A stretch of DNA of 64,000 bases. It comes from CAZAPG01 sp964486935. Lineage in GTDB: Bacteria > Chloroflexota > Anaerolineae > 4572-78 > J111. Positions 50,851-59,305 of this stretch are shown piece after piece. The stretch covers positions 124,001 through 188,000 of the forward strand of contig CAZAPG010000006.1 in NCBI GenBank assembly GCA_964486935.1, in the 5' to 3' direction. The notes beneath the pieces were generated by a model. That model was not told where the DNA came from and did not search any database. It saw only the letters and a list, made by a program, of their open reading frames with translations. Numbering within the stretch: position 1 is the first letter of the stretch; the number at the start of each line of letters is the position of its first letter. The translations under genes and the position numbers were made by a program.

Positions 50851-52154
50851 CTCCGACGTTTTACGTTCATGAATACACCCGGCCTGGGTTCCAACGTGGC
50901 CCCCATGTGCGGGTGAACTTTGCGGGATGTCAACGCAAGCTCAAATTGTTGAAGTATGCGGATTAGCACCACTTTGGCCTCGACCAGCCCAAAGGCCGCG
51001 CCGATGCAATTGCGCGGCCCGCCGCCAAACGGCACGTAAGTAAGGGCGGCTCGCTGCCGATTCTGCTGGGGGCTAAAGCGTTCCGGCGCAAACTGTTGTG
51101 GCCGGGGCCAATATTCCGGCTGCCGGTGCGACAGGTAAATAGAGTACATAACCCGCGTTCCCGCCGGAATGTGATAACCCTGAAAATTCAAATCAGCCGC
51201 GGCTATCCGCATACCGGCGTGAATGGGGGGGTACAGCCGCAGAGACTCCTTGAGTATCTGGTCCAGATAATTGAGCTGCCCAACTGTTTGGTAGGTTGGT
51301 CGGCGGCTGCCAAGCGTGTCATCTATTTCTGTTTGCAGCCGGCGCAACAGGTGTGGGTGTCGCCCCAGCAGATAGAGAGTCCAGGCCAGCAGGGCGGTGC
51401 TGGTATCGTGCCCGGCAATGAGCATAGTCAGTAGTTGGTCACGGATTAAGTCATCGCTCATGCCGGGGGTGGTAATCAGCAAACCCAGTAAATCATCGGC
51501 CTGCCCCACAGCAGCGCGCCGCTGCCGGATAATTTGGAGCAGGTAGTCATCCACCTGCCTGAGGGCGCGCTTGTAACCGGGCCGGGGGATGTTGGGCCAA
51601 ACCAACCACGGCCCCGGCGAGATGTAGGCCAGCGCGCGCAATATTGGCCGCCACAACCGTTCCATGTCGGCGCTGAAATCTACCTTGAACAGGGTTTTGA
51701 TTAAAATGAGCAGGGCCACCCGGCGCATCTCTACCAGCATGTCCAGCGGTTTGCTTTCCGGCCAGTTGGCCACAATTTGGTCGCTGCAGGCGGCCATGGT
51801 GTCAACGTAGTTCAGCAGCATGGTGCGGTGCAGGGCCGGGTTCATGTGGCGGCGCAGGTTGTCGTGTCGCTCGTTATCTTCTACCAAAACCCCGTGGCGC
51901 AGCAGTTGAGTCACGGGGTCTTGCTCCAGCCGCCAGCGCAGGTCATCCCGGTGAGTAACTAACACGAAGCGATTGGCCTGGGGACCCACCAGCACCACCG
52001 GACTGAAGCCGGGCATCGTAATCTGAAACACATTGCCCAACTCTTGATGCAATAGTTCTAACGCCGACAGAATATTTTGTTTTTTGATGAGCGCCTGCAA
52101 AGCCCGCAGGCCGGTTTGGCCGGTGGGCCTTGGCGGATTTATAAGGGTTGACAT
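50847..52154 (-). CDS. Cytochrome P450, CYP175-like carotene hydroxylase
   Basis: 435 residues. I-helix AGHDTSTALLAW, ExxR in LKESLRLYPP, and heme loop FGGGPRNCIGAAFG with Cys383 as axial ligand. Linked to lycopene cyclase, it resembles CYP175A1 of Thermus, which hydroxylates beta-carotene to zeaxanthin; in Thermus it lies in a CarH-controlled carotenoid locus. No redox partner gene is nearby. Gap of 15 bp to the hydrolase gene upstream. Confidence 0.9.
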   Translation of the reverse strand: MSTLINPPRPTGQTGLRALQALIKKQNILSALELLHQELGNVFQITMPGFSPVVLVGPQANRFVLVTHRDDLRWRLEQDPVTQLLRHGVLVEDNERHDNLRRHMNPALHRTMLLNYVDTMAACSDQIVANWPESKPLDMLVEMRRVALLILIKTLFKVDFSADMERLWRPILRALAYISPGPWLVWPNIPRPGYKRALRQVDDYLLQIIRQRRAAVGQADDLLGLLITTPGMSDDLIRDQLLTMLIAGHDTSTALLAWTLYLLGRHPHLLRRLQTEIDDTLGSRRPTYQTVGQLNYLDQILKESLRLYPPIHAGMRIAAADLNFQGYHIPAGTRVMYSIYLSHRQPEYWPRPQQFAPERFSPQQNRQRAALTYVPFGGGPRNCIGAAFGLVEAKVVLIRILQQFELALTSRKVHPHMGATLEPRPGVFMNVKRRS

Positions 52155-52169
52155 TGGCTTATTCTGTAA

Positions 52170-52994
52170 TCAGGCCGCCAAAAAGCGGCGGGCAAAATCT
52201 GAAACGGTATGCTCAAGGTGCGGCCAGGCATCAAGTTCGGCATTGACCAGATCGTGCCCAACCGTTATTTCAATGTAATGCAGCGGTCCCGGCAACCGCT
52301 GCAACATGCGGCGAGTGTTGCCGGGTTTGGCAACTTCATCTTGCGTGCCTTGAATAACCAGGGTGGGGCAGCTCACCTGCGGGGCCAGTTGGTATGCGGT
52401 CTGCCCAACCCGGTCCAGTTGTTCAAACACAGTTGTTGGAATTTTTAGCCGGCGGAGCGTCTCCTGCACCTGGGGGTCATCCAGATTGATATCAGCCAGA
52501 AAGTTTTGAACGCCGCGCCGAACTTGCGGGTCAGAAAAATTGACTTTTTTGAAAGGACGCACGTGGCGCATAATGGGCTTTAACGAGATGCCGATTAAGC
52601 GCTGCCACCAGGTAGCTAACTGCCAAAAGGGAGCCAGTAAAATCAGGCCCGCCGGCCGGCGCGAGGCAGCCACCCGGATGGCTAACGCCGCCCCCATCGA
52701 ATACCCCGCTACCAGCACCGGGTGATGGTGGCGCTGGAGTTGCGCCAGCGCCTCTTCTACCGCAGACGCCCATTCAGTGTGATGCCGTTCAAACAAGGTG
52801 TCAATATCCGCGCCAAACCCGGGTAGCAGCAAGCCCCGCACGGTCCAGCCGGCTTGATGCAGTACCTGGCCCAAAGGCCGCAACTCTGCGGGCGTCCCCG
52901 GAAAACCGTGTACCAGTAGAATGGCAGGGTGTCCCGCCGGCCAGTAAAATGGTTGGTGTTCTTCGCTTTGAAAAAGTTTTAATTCTTGCAGCAC
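52170..52994 (-). CDS. Alpha/beta hydrolase, carboxylesterase/monoacylglycerol lipase-like
   Basis: About 274 residues from GTG 52994, with AAAGG 8 nt upstream. The frame is open to a TTG at 53078, but that start would lie upstream of the minus promoter's -10 (53035-53040), so it is rejected. Motifs: LVHGFPGTPAELRP, AGYSMGAALAIRV (nucleophile Ser), and a C-terminal TVGHDLVNAE with the catalytic His. First gene of the hydrolase-P450-lycopene cyclase unit. It could be a carotenoid ester or lipid esterase. Confidence 0.8.
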   Translation of the reverse strand: MLQELKLFQSEEHQPFYWPAGHPAILLVHGFPGTPAELRPLGQVLHQAGWTVRGLLLPGFGADIDTLFERHHTEWASAVEEALAQLQRHHHPVLVAGYSMGAALAIRVAASRRPAGLILLAPFWQLATWWQRLIGISLKPIMRHVRPFKKVNFSDPQVRRGVQNFLADINLDDPQVQETLRRLKIPTTVFEQLDRVGQTAYQLAPQVSCPTLVIQGTQDEVAKPGNTRRMLQRLPGPLHYIEITVGHDLVNAELDAWPHLEHTVSDFARRFLAA

Positions 52995-53034
52995 GCGCTC
53001 AACCTTTAATTGATTTTTTATACTGCCACCGGCG

Positions 53035-53063
53035 ATATTAACATCAAATCGAGATTTTGTCAA
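53035..53063 (-). promoter_or_regulatory. Promoter of the hydrolase-P450-lycopene cyclase unit
   Basis: On the minus strand TTGACA (53063-53058) and TAATAT (53040-53035) with exactly 17-bp spacing, a near-consensus promoter. The -35 lies inside ATATTGACAAA, the same 11-mer found on the plus strand at 53080-53090. Confidence 0.75.
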
Positions 53064-53112
53064 TATTTTTCCTTGCAATATATTGACAAAACATATACAA
53101 ATATGTTATGCT
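53055..53112 (+). promoter_or_regulatory. crtI promoter and candidate CarH operator
   Basis: Plus-strand 11-mers ATATTGACAAA (53080-53090), ACATATACAAA (53091-53101) and TATGTTATGCT (53102-53112). The first contains -35 TTGACA (53083-53088); the -10 TATGCT (53107-53112) is 18 bp away. With the minus promoter it forms a 12-bp inverted repeat, TTTTGTCAATAT (53055-53066) and ATATTGACAAAA (53080-53091). Confidence 0.72.
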
Positions 53113-53224
53113 TATAGCAAGATGGCTGCTCATCAACGACCAATTGCCGTGAATGAGGCAAAAATATTGGGTCGCAAATTCAGTAGTCGAAAAAAAATTT
53201 TAGAAGAGTTGAATGGTGTAACTT

Positions 53225-54721
53225 ATGAAGCAAAAGAAAATTATTGTGATTGGTAGCGGGTTTGGGGGATTGGCCGCAGCTATTCGGCTGGCCGCCAAAG
53301 GCAACCAGGTTGAAATTTTTGAAAAGCGCGACAAGCTGGGCGGTCGCGCTTACGTGTATGAAATCAACGGCTTTAAGTTTGATGGCGGCCCGACCGTTAT
53401 CACCGCCCCCTTTATGTTTGACGACCTGTTTGCCGCGGCCGGCAAGCGTCGAGAAGATTATATCACCTTTACGCCGTGTGACCCCTATTACAGAATTTAC
53501 GACCACAGCGGACGTCACTTTGATTACAATGGCGACGAGCAGTTTACGCTCAACCAGATTGAAAAGTGGAATCCCGCCGACAAAGAAGGCTACCAGAAGT
53601 TTATCAGCACCACTAAAGCCATTTTTGAAAAAGGGTTTATCGATCTGGCCGACAAGCCGTTTTTGTCGGCGATGGATATGGTCAAGGTTGCGCCAGATTT
53701 AATCAAGCTGCAATCATACCTGAGCGTTTACCAGTACGCCTCAAAATTTATTAAAGATGACTTTCTGCGGCGCTGCTTCTCGTTTCACCCGCTGCTGGTG
53801 GGCGGCAATCCGTTCGATGCCTCATCCATCTATGCTATGATCCACTACCTGGAACGCGAATGGGGCATTCATTACGCAATGGGCGGCACTGGCGCCATTG
53901 TCGAGGCGCTGGGGCGTCTGTTTGAGGAGCTGGGCGGGCGGGTTCACCTGAACGCGGAAGTAGACGAGATTCTGGTTGACGGCCAGCGGCAGCGAGTCAC
54001 CGGTATCCGGCTGGCGGATGGGTCCATCCATCACGCCGATGATATTGTCAGCAACGCCGACGTGGCCTTTACCTACCGCAATCTAATTCCAGAGGTGTAT
54101 CGCCGCAAATACACCAACCGTAAAATTGAAAAGATGAAATACAGCATGTCGCTGTTTGTAATTTATTTTGGCACCAGGCGGCGCTACACCGACACCGGGT
54201 TGGCTCACCACAACATTATTTTGGGCGAGCGTTACCAGGGTCTGCTCAACGACATTTTCCACAACAAGGTGCTGGCCAACGACTTCTCCCTTTACCTGCA
54301 CATGCCCACCCTGACCGACCCCTCGATTGCGCCGGAGGGACACGAAGCCTTTTACGTCCTCTCGCCCGTGCCGCACCTGGGCGCGGATATCGACTGGACG
54401 CAGGCGGCCAAACCTTACCGCGATGCCATTATGCAATTTCTGGAGGACAACTACCTGCCCGATTTGCAGGCCAACATTGTGGCCGAGCATTACATTGACC
54501 CGCTGCACTTTCAAAATACGCTCAACAGCTACCTTGGCTCCGCCTTTTCGGTGCAGCCTATTTTGACCCAATCGGCCTGGTTCCGGCCCCACAACCGCTC
54601 CGAAGATTTTGAGAACCTCTATTTTGTGGGCGCGGGCACGCATCCGGGGGCCGGGCTGCCGGGGGTGCTCTCTTCGGCCAAAATTGCCGAAAAGCTGCTG
54701 AACGGCGTCAACCCACATTAG
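53225..54721 (+). CDS. crtI: Phytoene desaturase
   Basis: 498 residues. IIVIGSGFGGLAAAIRLAAKG, KLGGRAYV, FDGGPTVITAP and the C-terminal GAGTHPGAGLPGVLSS are the CrtI signatures. Converts phytoene toward lycopene at the membrane with FAD. The ATG at 53225 has only a weak AGAAGAG about 15 nt upstream. No crtB or crtE lies in the window, so this cluster is incomplete. It is followed by a strong terminator. Confidence 0.93.
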   Translation: MKQKKIIVIGSGFGGLAAAIRLAAKGNQVEIFEKRDKLGGRAYVYEINGFKFDGGPTVITAPFMFDDLFAAAGKRREDYITFTPCDPYYRIYDHSGRHFDYNGDEQFTLNQIEKWNPADKEGYQKFISTTKAIFEKGFIDLADKPFLSAMDMVKVAPDLIKLQSYLSVYQYASKFIKDDFLRRCFSFHPLLVGGNPFDASSIYAMIHYLEREWGIHYAMGGTGAIVEALGRLFEELGGRVHLNAEVDEILVDGQRQRVTGIRLADGSIHHADDIVSNADVAFTYRNLIPEVYRRKYTNRKIEKMKYSMSLFVIYFGTRRRYTDTGLAHHNIILGERYQGLLNDIFHNKVLANDFSLYLHMPTLTDPSIAPEGHEAFYVLSPVPHLGADIDWTQAAKPYRDAIMQFLEDNYLPDLQANIVAEHYIDPLHFQNTLNSYLGSAFSVQPILTQSAWFRPHNRSEDFENLYFVGAGTHPGAGLPGVLSSAKIAEKLLNGVNPH

Positions 54722-54749
54722 CCCCTGCTGCAACCTGATTTTTTACGGG

Positions 54750-54792
54750 ACACGCAACACGGTTAGCCGCATGTGTTGCGTGTTTTGTTTTT
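54750..54792 (+). terminator. Rho-independent terminator of crtI
   Basis: ACACGCAACAC (54750-54760) pairs with GTGTTGCGTGT (54773-54783), a perfect 11-bp stem with a 12-base loop, followed by TTTGTTTTT. Confidence 0.9.
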
Positions 54793-54847
54793 CCCCTGGC
54801 AGTTATTCTTTTTAACCCTTCAAAATCTGTGGTAAAATACCCCCGCC

Positions 54848-56713
54848 ATGACGACTCCAAACATCGAGCAAGTTCTCAAAAATTTACCGGCCAAACCCGG
54901 CGTCTACCTGCACAAAAACGCCCAGGATAAAGTGATTTACGTGGGCAAGGCGGTCAACCTGAAAAGCCGGGTGCGCTCCTACTTTCACAAATCGGCCCAA
55001 ACCAACGCCAAAACCCGGCGGCTGGTCAACGAGATTGCCAGCATCGACTTTATTGTGGCCGAAACTGAACTGGAAGCGTTGCTGCTGGAAAACACGCTCA
55101 TCAAAAAATACCAGCCGCGCTACAACGTGCGCCTCAAAGATGACAAGCGCTACCCCTACATCAAAGTTCACTGGCAGGAGCCTTACCCCAAAGTAACCAC
55201 CACCCGCCGCCTGCAAAATGATGGCGCGCGCTACTTTGGCCCATACACCGCCGCCTGGGCCGCCTACCAAACGCTCGACTTGGTTCGCAAAGTCTTTCCC
55301 TACCTCACCTGCAACCGGGTCATCACCGGCGCCGACGAGCGGGCCTGCCTCTATTACCACATTGGCCGCTGCGCCGCGCCGTGCATTGGGGCCGTCAATC
55401 GAGAAGAGTACCGGGAAATTATTGATGGATTGTGCGACTTTTTAGGCGGCAACACCGAGCCGGTGGTAGTCGACATGCAGCGTCAAATGGATGAGGCCGC
55501 CGAACAACTGGATTTTGAGCGGGCCGCCCAACTGCGAGACCAAATCAAGGCCATCGACCAGATTGTCGAAAAGCAAAAGGTTGTCAACGCCAACACCCTG
55601 GATGAGGATGTCATTGCTTTTGCTCGCGCCGATGGCGACGCTTGCGTGCAGGTCTTTTTTATCCGCAGCGGCAAGCTGGTGGGACGAGATTATTTTGTGC
55701 TCGAGGGTACCGCCGACGAGGACAACGCCGAAATTATGACCTCGTTTCTGAAACAATTTTACGACCAGGCCGCCACCATCCCTCCTCAAATTTTGCTGCC
55801 GCAAGATGTAGACGAGCTAATGATTATCCGCGACTGGCTCAAAAGCAAACGGGGCGCCGATGTGAAAATCAAGGTGCCGCGCCGGGGCAAACAGAAAGAA
55901 CTGCTCCAAATGGCTGCTGAAAACGCCTCGGAAACGCTCACCCATTTGCGCGCCCAATGGGCCGCCGACGAAAGCAAACAAACCGAGGCCCTGGCCGAGC
56001 TTCAGCAGGCGCTGAACCTGCCGGAACCGCCCGTGCGCATCGAATGTTATGATGTCAGCACTTTGCAAGGCACCAACACCGTCGGTTCAATGGTGGTGTT
56101 TGTTAAAGGAACACCCCGCAAAAGTGATTACCGCCGCTTTAAAATAAAAGTCGTCCAGGGCCAGGATGATTACGCCAGCATGCAAGAGATGCTGCGTCGT
56201 CGCTTTCATAGAATCAATAATGACCAGTTAGGCATGTCCAACGCCGCCAACCTTCCCACCTCGCCCAAAGAAGATAGTTGGTCTATTTTGCCCAATCTCA
56301 TCATTATTGATGGCGGCAAAGGGCAGCTCAACGCCGCTTTGGAAGTCCTTGAAGAATTTGAATTGCGCGACGCCATCCCAATTGTAGGGCTGGCCAAACG
56401 GGAGGAAGAGATTTTTCTGCCAGACCAGCCCACGCCGGTCATTTTGCCCCGTAAATCGCAGGGACTTTTTTTGGTGCAGCGTGTCCGCGATGAAGCGCAC
56501 CGTTTTGGCGTTACTTACCATCGTAACCTGCGGGGCAAAAGCGCCGTACGTTCCAAACTGGATGACATCCCCGGCGTTGGCCCCAAACGTCGTCGGGAGT
56601 TGCTCAAAAAGTTTGGCTCTGTAGATGCTATTCGCGACGCTTCGATTGATGAGTTGGCTGCCGTGCCCGGGATGAACAAAAAAACCGCTGAAACCATCAA
56701 ATCTCAAATTTAG
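54848..56713 (+). CDS. uvrC: UvrABC system subunit C
   Basis: 621 residues, full-length. GIY-YIG nuclease at the N-terminus (KPGVYLHKNAQDKVIYVGKA), UVR motif (MDEAAEQLDFERAAQLRDQI), the RNase H-like nuclease (YDVSTLQGTNTVGSMVVF, IIDGGKGQLNAAL) and a C-terminal (HhH)2 (DDIPGVGPKRRRELLKKFG). Makes both incisions in nucleotide excision repair. Adjacent to the light-response island, though it has its own upstream terminator. Confidence 0.97.
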   Translation: MTTPNIEQVLKNLPAKPGVYLHKNAQDKVIYVGKAVNLKSRVRSYFHKSAQTNAKTRRLVNEIASIDFIVAETELEALLLENTLIKKYQPRYNVRLKDDKRYPYIKVHWQEPYPKVTTTRRLQNDGARYFGPYTAAWAAYQTLDLVRKVFPYLTCNRVITGADERACLYYHIGRCAAPCIGAVNREEYREIIDGLCDFLGGNTEPVVVDMQRQMDEAAEQLDFERAAQLRDQIKAIDQIVEKQKVVNANTLDEDVIAFARADGDACVQVFFIRSGKLVGRDYFVLEGTADEDNAEIMTSFLKQFYDQAATIPPQILLPQDVDELMIIRDWLKSKRGADVKIKVPRRGKQKELLQMAAENASETLTHLRAQWAADESKQTEALAELQQALNLPEPPVRIECYDVSTLQGTNTVGSMVVFVKGTPRKSDYRRFKIKVVQGQDDYASMQEMLRRRFHRINNDQLGMSNAANLPTSPKEDSWSILPNLIIIDGGKGQLNAALEVLEEFELRDAIPIVGLAKREEEIFLPDQPTPVILPRKSQGLFLVQRVRDEAHRFGVTYHRNLRGKSAVRSKLDDIPGVGPKRRRELLKKFGSVDAIRDASIDELAAVPGMNKKTAETIKSQI

Positions 56714-56831
56714 CGGCGTTTGGTTTGCGTAGGGTGGGCGGCAAATTGCCATTGTAGAGACGTCAAGTAATGAGCCAAATTTACCGGTATACTGGATGTA
56801 GTTCAATAAAATCTTTCTTCTCCTCCTTTTG

Positions 56832-56863
56832 AAAAAGCTGGGTTGCGGCAACCCAGCTTTTTT
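56832..56863 (+). terminator. Terminator after uvrC
   Basis: AAAAAGCTGGGTTG pairs with CAACCCAGCTTTTT (14 bp) around a three-base loop, followed by more T. It lies about 120 bp after the uvrC stop. It can act in both directions. Confidence 0.9.
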
Positions 56864-56944
56864 TGATTCTTCGCTTTGGGGTAATTGCCCTTGCCGCCAT
56901 TTCATCTAAAATATCTCTCAACTATTCAATGAGGCAAAATAAAA

Positions 56945-57739
56945 ATGCGTAACTTTTTACAAAATCAAAAAACTATCATCGGTATGATTCATGTTGACGC
57001 CCTGCCCGGCACTCCCAGATACAACGGCAGCATGAGCAAAATAATTGCCAAAGCCAGAACCGAAGCCCAAATTTATAAAGAGGCCGGCATCGATATGCTG
57101 GCCATCGAAAATATGCACGACATTCCTTTTAACCGAAAGGTTGGACCAGAAATTGTAGCAGCTATGGCCGTTATTGGCTATGAGGTTAAAAATGTTAGCG
57201 GGCTGCGCTGCGGTATCCAAATATTGGCCGCAGCCAATAAGGAGGCCCTGGGAGCGGCCCAAGCCGCCGGCCTGGATTTTGTTAGGGTAGAAGGCTTTGT
57301 GTTTGCCCATGTAGCCGATGAGGGATTTATCGACGGCTGCGCGGCAGAAATTATGCGCTATCGCCGCCAGATAGGGGCTGATGACATTCTGGTGCTGACG
57401 GATATCAAAAAGAAACACTCGTCTCACGCCATCACCGCCGATGTGGATATTGTGGAGACAGCCCATGCCGCCGAATTTTTTTTAAGTGATGGGGTTATCG
57501 TAACGGGTGTCGCCACCGGCGTCGAAGCCAACCTTGAAGAAATACAGGCGGTAAAAAATGGGGTCAATATACCGGTGCTGGTTGGTTCGGGTGTCACCAC
57601 AGAAAATGTTGACAAATATTTAAATATTGCCGACGCGTTGATTGTAGGCTCGCACTTTAAGTATAACGGTCATTGGACTCAGAGCGTTGACTCAAATCAG
57701 GTAAAGCATTTTATGAACCGCATAAACAAACTGAGATAG
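56945..57739 (+). CDS. BtpA/SgcQ-family TIM-barrel protein
   Basis: 264 residues. IIGMIHVDALPGTPRY, DMLAIENMHDIPF, LDFVRVEGFVFAHVADEG and DALIVGSHFKYNG are typical of the BtpA family. In cyanobacteria BtpA supports photosystem I stability; SgcQ-like members sit in sugar-metabolism loci. Here the role is unknown. It is a single gene between two terminators. Confidence 0.87.
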   Translation: MRNFLQNQKTIIGMIHVDALPGTPRYNGSMSKIIAKARTEAQIYKEAGIDMLAIENMHDIPFNRKVGPEIVAAMAVIGYEVKNVSGLRCGIQILAAANKEALGAAQAAGLDFVRVEGFVFAHVADEGFIDGCAAEIMRYRRQIGADDILVLTDIKKKHSSHAITADVDIVETAHAAEFFLSDGVIVTGVATGVEANLEEIQAVKNGVNIPVLVGSGVTTENVDKYLNIADALIVGSHFKYNGHWTQSVDSNQVKHFMNRINKLR

Positions 57740-57890
57740 GTCATCAATTAGAGGTTGAAAGGTGAATGTAAAACTCTTTAGGTGAGAAATTCCGTTGCAG
57801 GGGATAAAATCTTAAAATTGAGGTAAATCGAAAAAATTTTCTTTAACATTATTAAAAATTTTAAGAAAAAATCATATAGAAGTGTGGTAT

Positions 57891-57928
57891 AATAGTACCG
57901 CAGTCCTAGGACTACGGTACTATTTTTT
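57891..57928 (+). terminator. Strong hairpin with T-run, overlapping a promoter-like TATAAT
   Basis: A 16-bp stem (57891-57906 with 57909-57924, one mismatch, two-base TA loop) is followed by six T (57923-57928). It begins within TGGTATAAT (57885-57893), an extended -10-like box. Either it terminates the btpA transcript 150 bp after its stop, or a short transcript starts here and is ended at once. Confidence 0.75.
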
Positions 57929-58016
57929 AAGATAAACACCTGACTCAGCAAAACAAACCCAGTTAGCAACTTCCAAAAACTGGTGATTGAGTCAATTGCT
58001 ATTTTGGGTATTAATC

Positions 58017-58135
58017 AAAAAAATAGGGAGATACCGCTGAACCGCCAAGTCTAGCCGGTATCCCCCCGACCCAACACAGCTTACAGAATCATCTCAGCAT
58101 GTTTTGTTGCTGAACGCTTTCTGTTTGCTATGCTC
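58017..58135 (-). ncRNA. Candidate small RNA, copy A
   Basis: About 119 nt on the minus strand, ends approximate. It folds as a long hairpin, AGCATAGC-AA-ACAGAA-loop-TTCTGT-AA-GCTGTGTT, where the outer 8 bp pair fully with two G-U pairs and inner TCAGCA/TGCTGA extends it, then a terminator hairpin GATACCG/CGGTATC ending CTCCCTATTTTTTT. A paralogous copy at 58751-58870 keeps the stems. No coding capacity. Not matched to any RNA family I know. Confidence 0.65.
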
Positions 58136-58141
58136 TTTTTA

Positions 58142-58170
58142 ATTCTACATTATCTAGGATTAAAAAGCAA
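58142..58170 (-). promoter_or_regulatory. Promoter of small RNA copy A
   Basis: Minus strand: -35 TTGCTT (58170-58165), 17-bp spacer ending TAGATAATG, -10 TAGAAT (58147-58142). The same arrangement and spacer end precede copy B. Confidence 0.6.
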
Positions 58171-58200
58171 GCCCCTGATTATAGGGATTTACAAAACAGG

Positions 58201-58255
58201 ACTAGATGTAGTGTTTTTTTTCTAAAAAAACAGAATCGATACCACTATATCTAGT
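58201..58255. repeat. 13-bp stem hairpin upstream of small RNA copy A
   Basis: ACTAGATGTAGTG (58201-58213) pairs with CACTATATCTAGT (58243-58255), one G-U pair, with a T-run and A-run inside. The right arm CACTATAT is echoed at 58984 near copy B, where the hairpin is not kept. Function unknown. Confidence 0.55.
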
Positions 58256-58374
58256 AGGAGTTATTTTAAGATTTCTAGCTTAAATAAATCCTGATTGTCA
58301 ACGGTGTTTACTGAATGATTTTGGCCTACCCGCATAAGCGTGTAAATACAAACACAAGATAATAAGGAGGAATC

Positions 58375-58707
58375 ATGCAGGGAAAAGCTTCAACCAACAA
58401 AAAGTTACAAGTTGACGGCGTGACCTTAGATGTAGAAAATGGTCAGCTTTCAGGCCCAAACGGCACCCATCATCTAACCCCAATGGAAAGTCGCCTGCTT
58501 AGGGTATTTATGCTCAACTCTGGTCGGGTAGTGCCCCGTTCGTTTTTGATGAAAACCGTGTGGGACACCGAGTGGATTGACGATTGCAGAACTTTGGAAG
58601 TTCACGTTTGTTGGCTCAGAAAAAAAATGGGCGAAGATTTACGGCGTCCGCGGTATCTCCGTACAGTACGGGGAGTTGGTTATAAATTTGGGCTTGATAT
58701 GGCCTAA
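58375..58707 (+). CDS. Receiver-less OmpR/PhoB-type winged-helix regulator
   Basis: 110 residues that consist only of a Trans_reg_C winged helix: LTPMESRLLRVFMLNSGRVVPRSFLMKTVW, LEVHVCWLRKKMGEDLRRPRYLRTVRGVGYKFG. There is no phosphoacceptor domain. AAGGAGG precedes the ATG. The gene is placed exactly between two small RNA copies, and copy B is transcribed toward its 3' end, so its mRNA or protein may be linked to them. Confidence 0.87.
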   Translation: MQGKASTNKKLQVDGVTLDVENGQLSGPNGTHHLTPMESRLLRVFMLNSGRVVPRSFLMKTVWDTEWIDDCRTLEVHVCWLRKKMGEDLRRPRYLRTVRGVGYKFGLDMA

Positions 58708-58750
58708 CAGGTAAGTTAACTATGCAATCTAAACTATCTGAAAAATGGTC

Positions 58751-58870
58751 AAAAAAATAGGGAGATACCGCTGAACCGCCAAGTCTAGCCGGTATCCCCC
58801 CGACCCAACACAGCTTACAGAAAAGCCTCAGTACGTTTTGTTGCTGAACGCTTTCTGTTTGCTATGCTCG
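58751..58870 (-). ncRNA. Candidate small RNA, copy B
   Basis: About 120 nt on the minus strand. Identical to copy A over the terminator half (about 70 nt) and over the 34-nt stretch at the 5' side, with substitutions concentrated in the apical region (AAGCCTCAGTACG versus TCATCTCAGCATG on the plus strand). The pairs AGCATAGC/GCTGTGTT and ACAGAA/TTCTGT are preserved. Ends in the same TATTTTTTT. Convergent with the winged-helix gene, 43 bp from its stop. Confidence 0.65.
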
Positions 58871-58876
58871 TGGCTA

Positions 58877-58905
58877 ATTCTACATTATCTATGACCATAA
58901 GGCAA
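58877..58905 (-). promoter_or_regulatory. Promoter of small RNA copy B
   Basis: Minus strand: -35 TTGCCT (58905-58900), 17-bp spacer ending TAGATAATG, -10 TAGAAT (58882-58877). Outside the conserved promoter the upstream sequence is unlike copy A, which supports selection on the promoter itself. Confidence 0.6.
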
Positions 58906-59305
58906 ATAAATCTAATTAAAATCTGTTTTTGATGGCTTAACCACAATATGTAGAGGTGTTTAGTTGAAATTGTACCAGATTAACACTATATATAGGGTAG
59001 GCATCCTATAGTCTCTCAACCAAATCTGGTCCGTTGCAACCCAAAAATCCATTAAGTTTAAGGTTTTCAGACACTCATAATCTGTCAACAAACAAGCCCC
59101 GGAACGCCCAACTTATGTCGGGCGTTCTTGCTTTTTACGGATACAATAATAGGCTACAAAATAGGCGGAATTTACACCATCATCGCTTCTATCATTCATC
59201 TTGCTCTTTGATTTCTCTCAGCCTTAACTCAACCAGAATTCAAGCAATTGGCTACGAGTCTATGTAAAGTGAAGTTTATCAAAAATCAATTAACGGAGTG
59301 TCCCC
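58906..59305. other. 400-bp gap before the M48 peptidase gene
   Basis: Contains CACTATATATAGGGTAGG near 58984-59001, similar to 58243-58258 beyond copy A. A 77-codon frame at 59034-59267 has no ribosome site, no recognisable domain and atypical composition; I do not call it. The M48 gene's GGAG lies at the right end. Confidence 0.4.

Noticed and set aside
53122..53256. 44-codon frame overlapping the crtI start
   Set aside because: It starts a few bases after the predicted crtI transcription start and has no ribosome site; it runs into crtI in another frame and shows no recognisable domain. A leaderless peptide cannot be excluded but is not supported.
58017..58080. Cyclic-di-GMP or other known riboswitch on the plus strand in front of the winged-helix gene
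   Set aside because: The element is about 300 bp from the gene start, its T-run lies on the minus strand, and a second copy lies after the gene; I saw no match to known aptamer cores. A minus-strand small RNA explains promoter, stems and terminator better.
59034..59267. 77-codon frame between the small RNA copy B and the M48 gene
   Set aside because: No ribosome site, no domain, composition unlike neighbouring genes.
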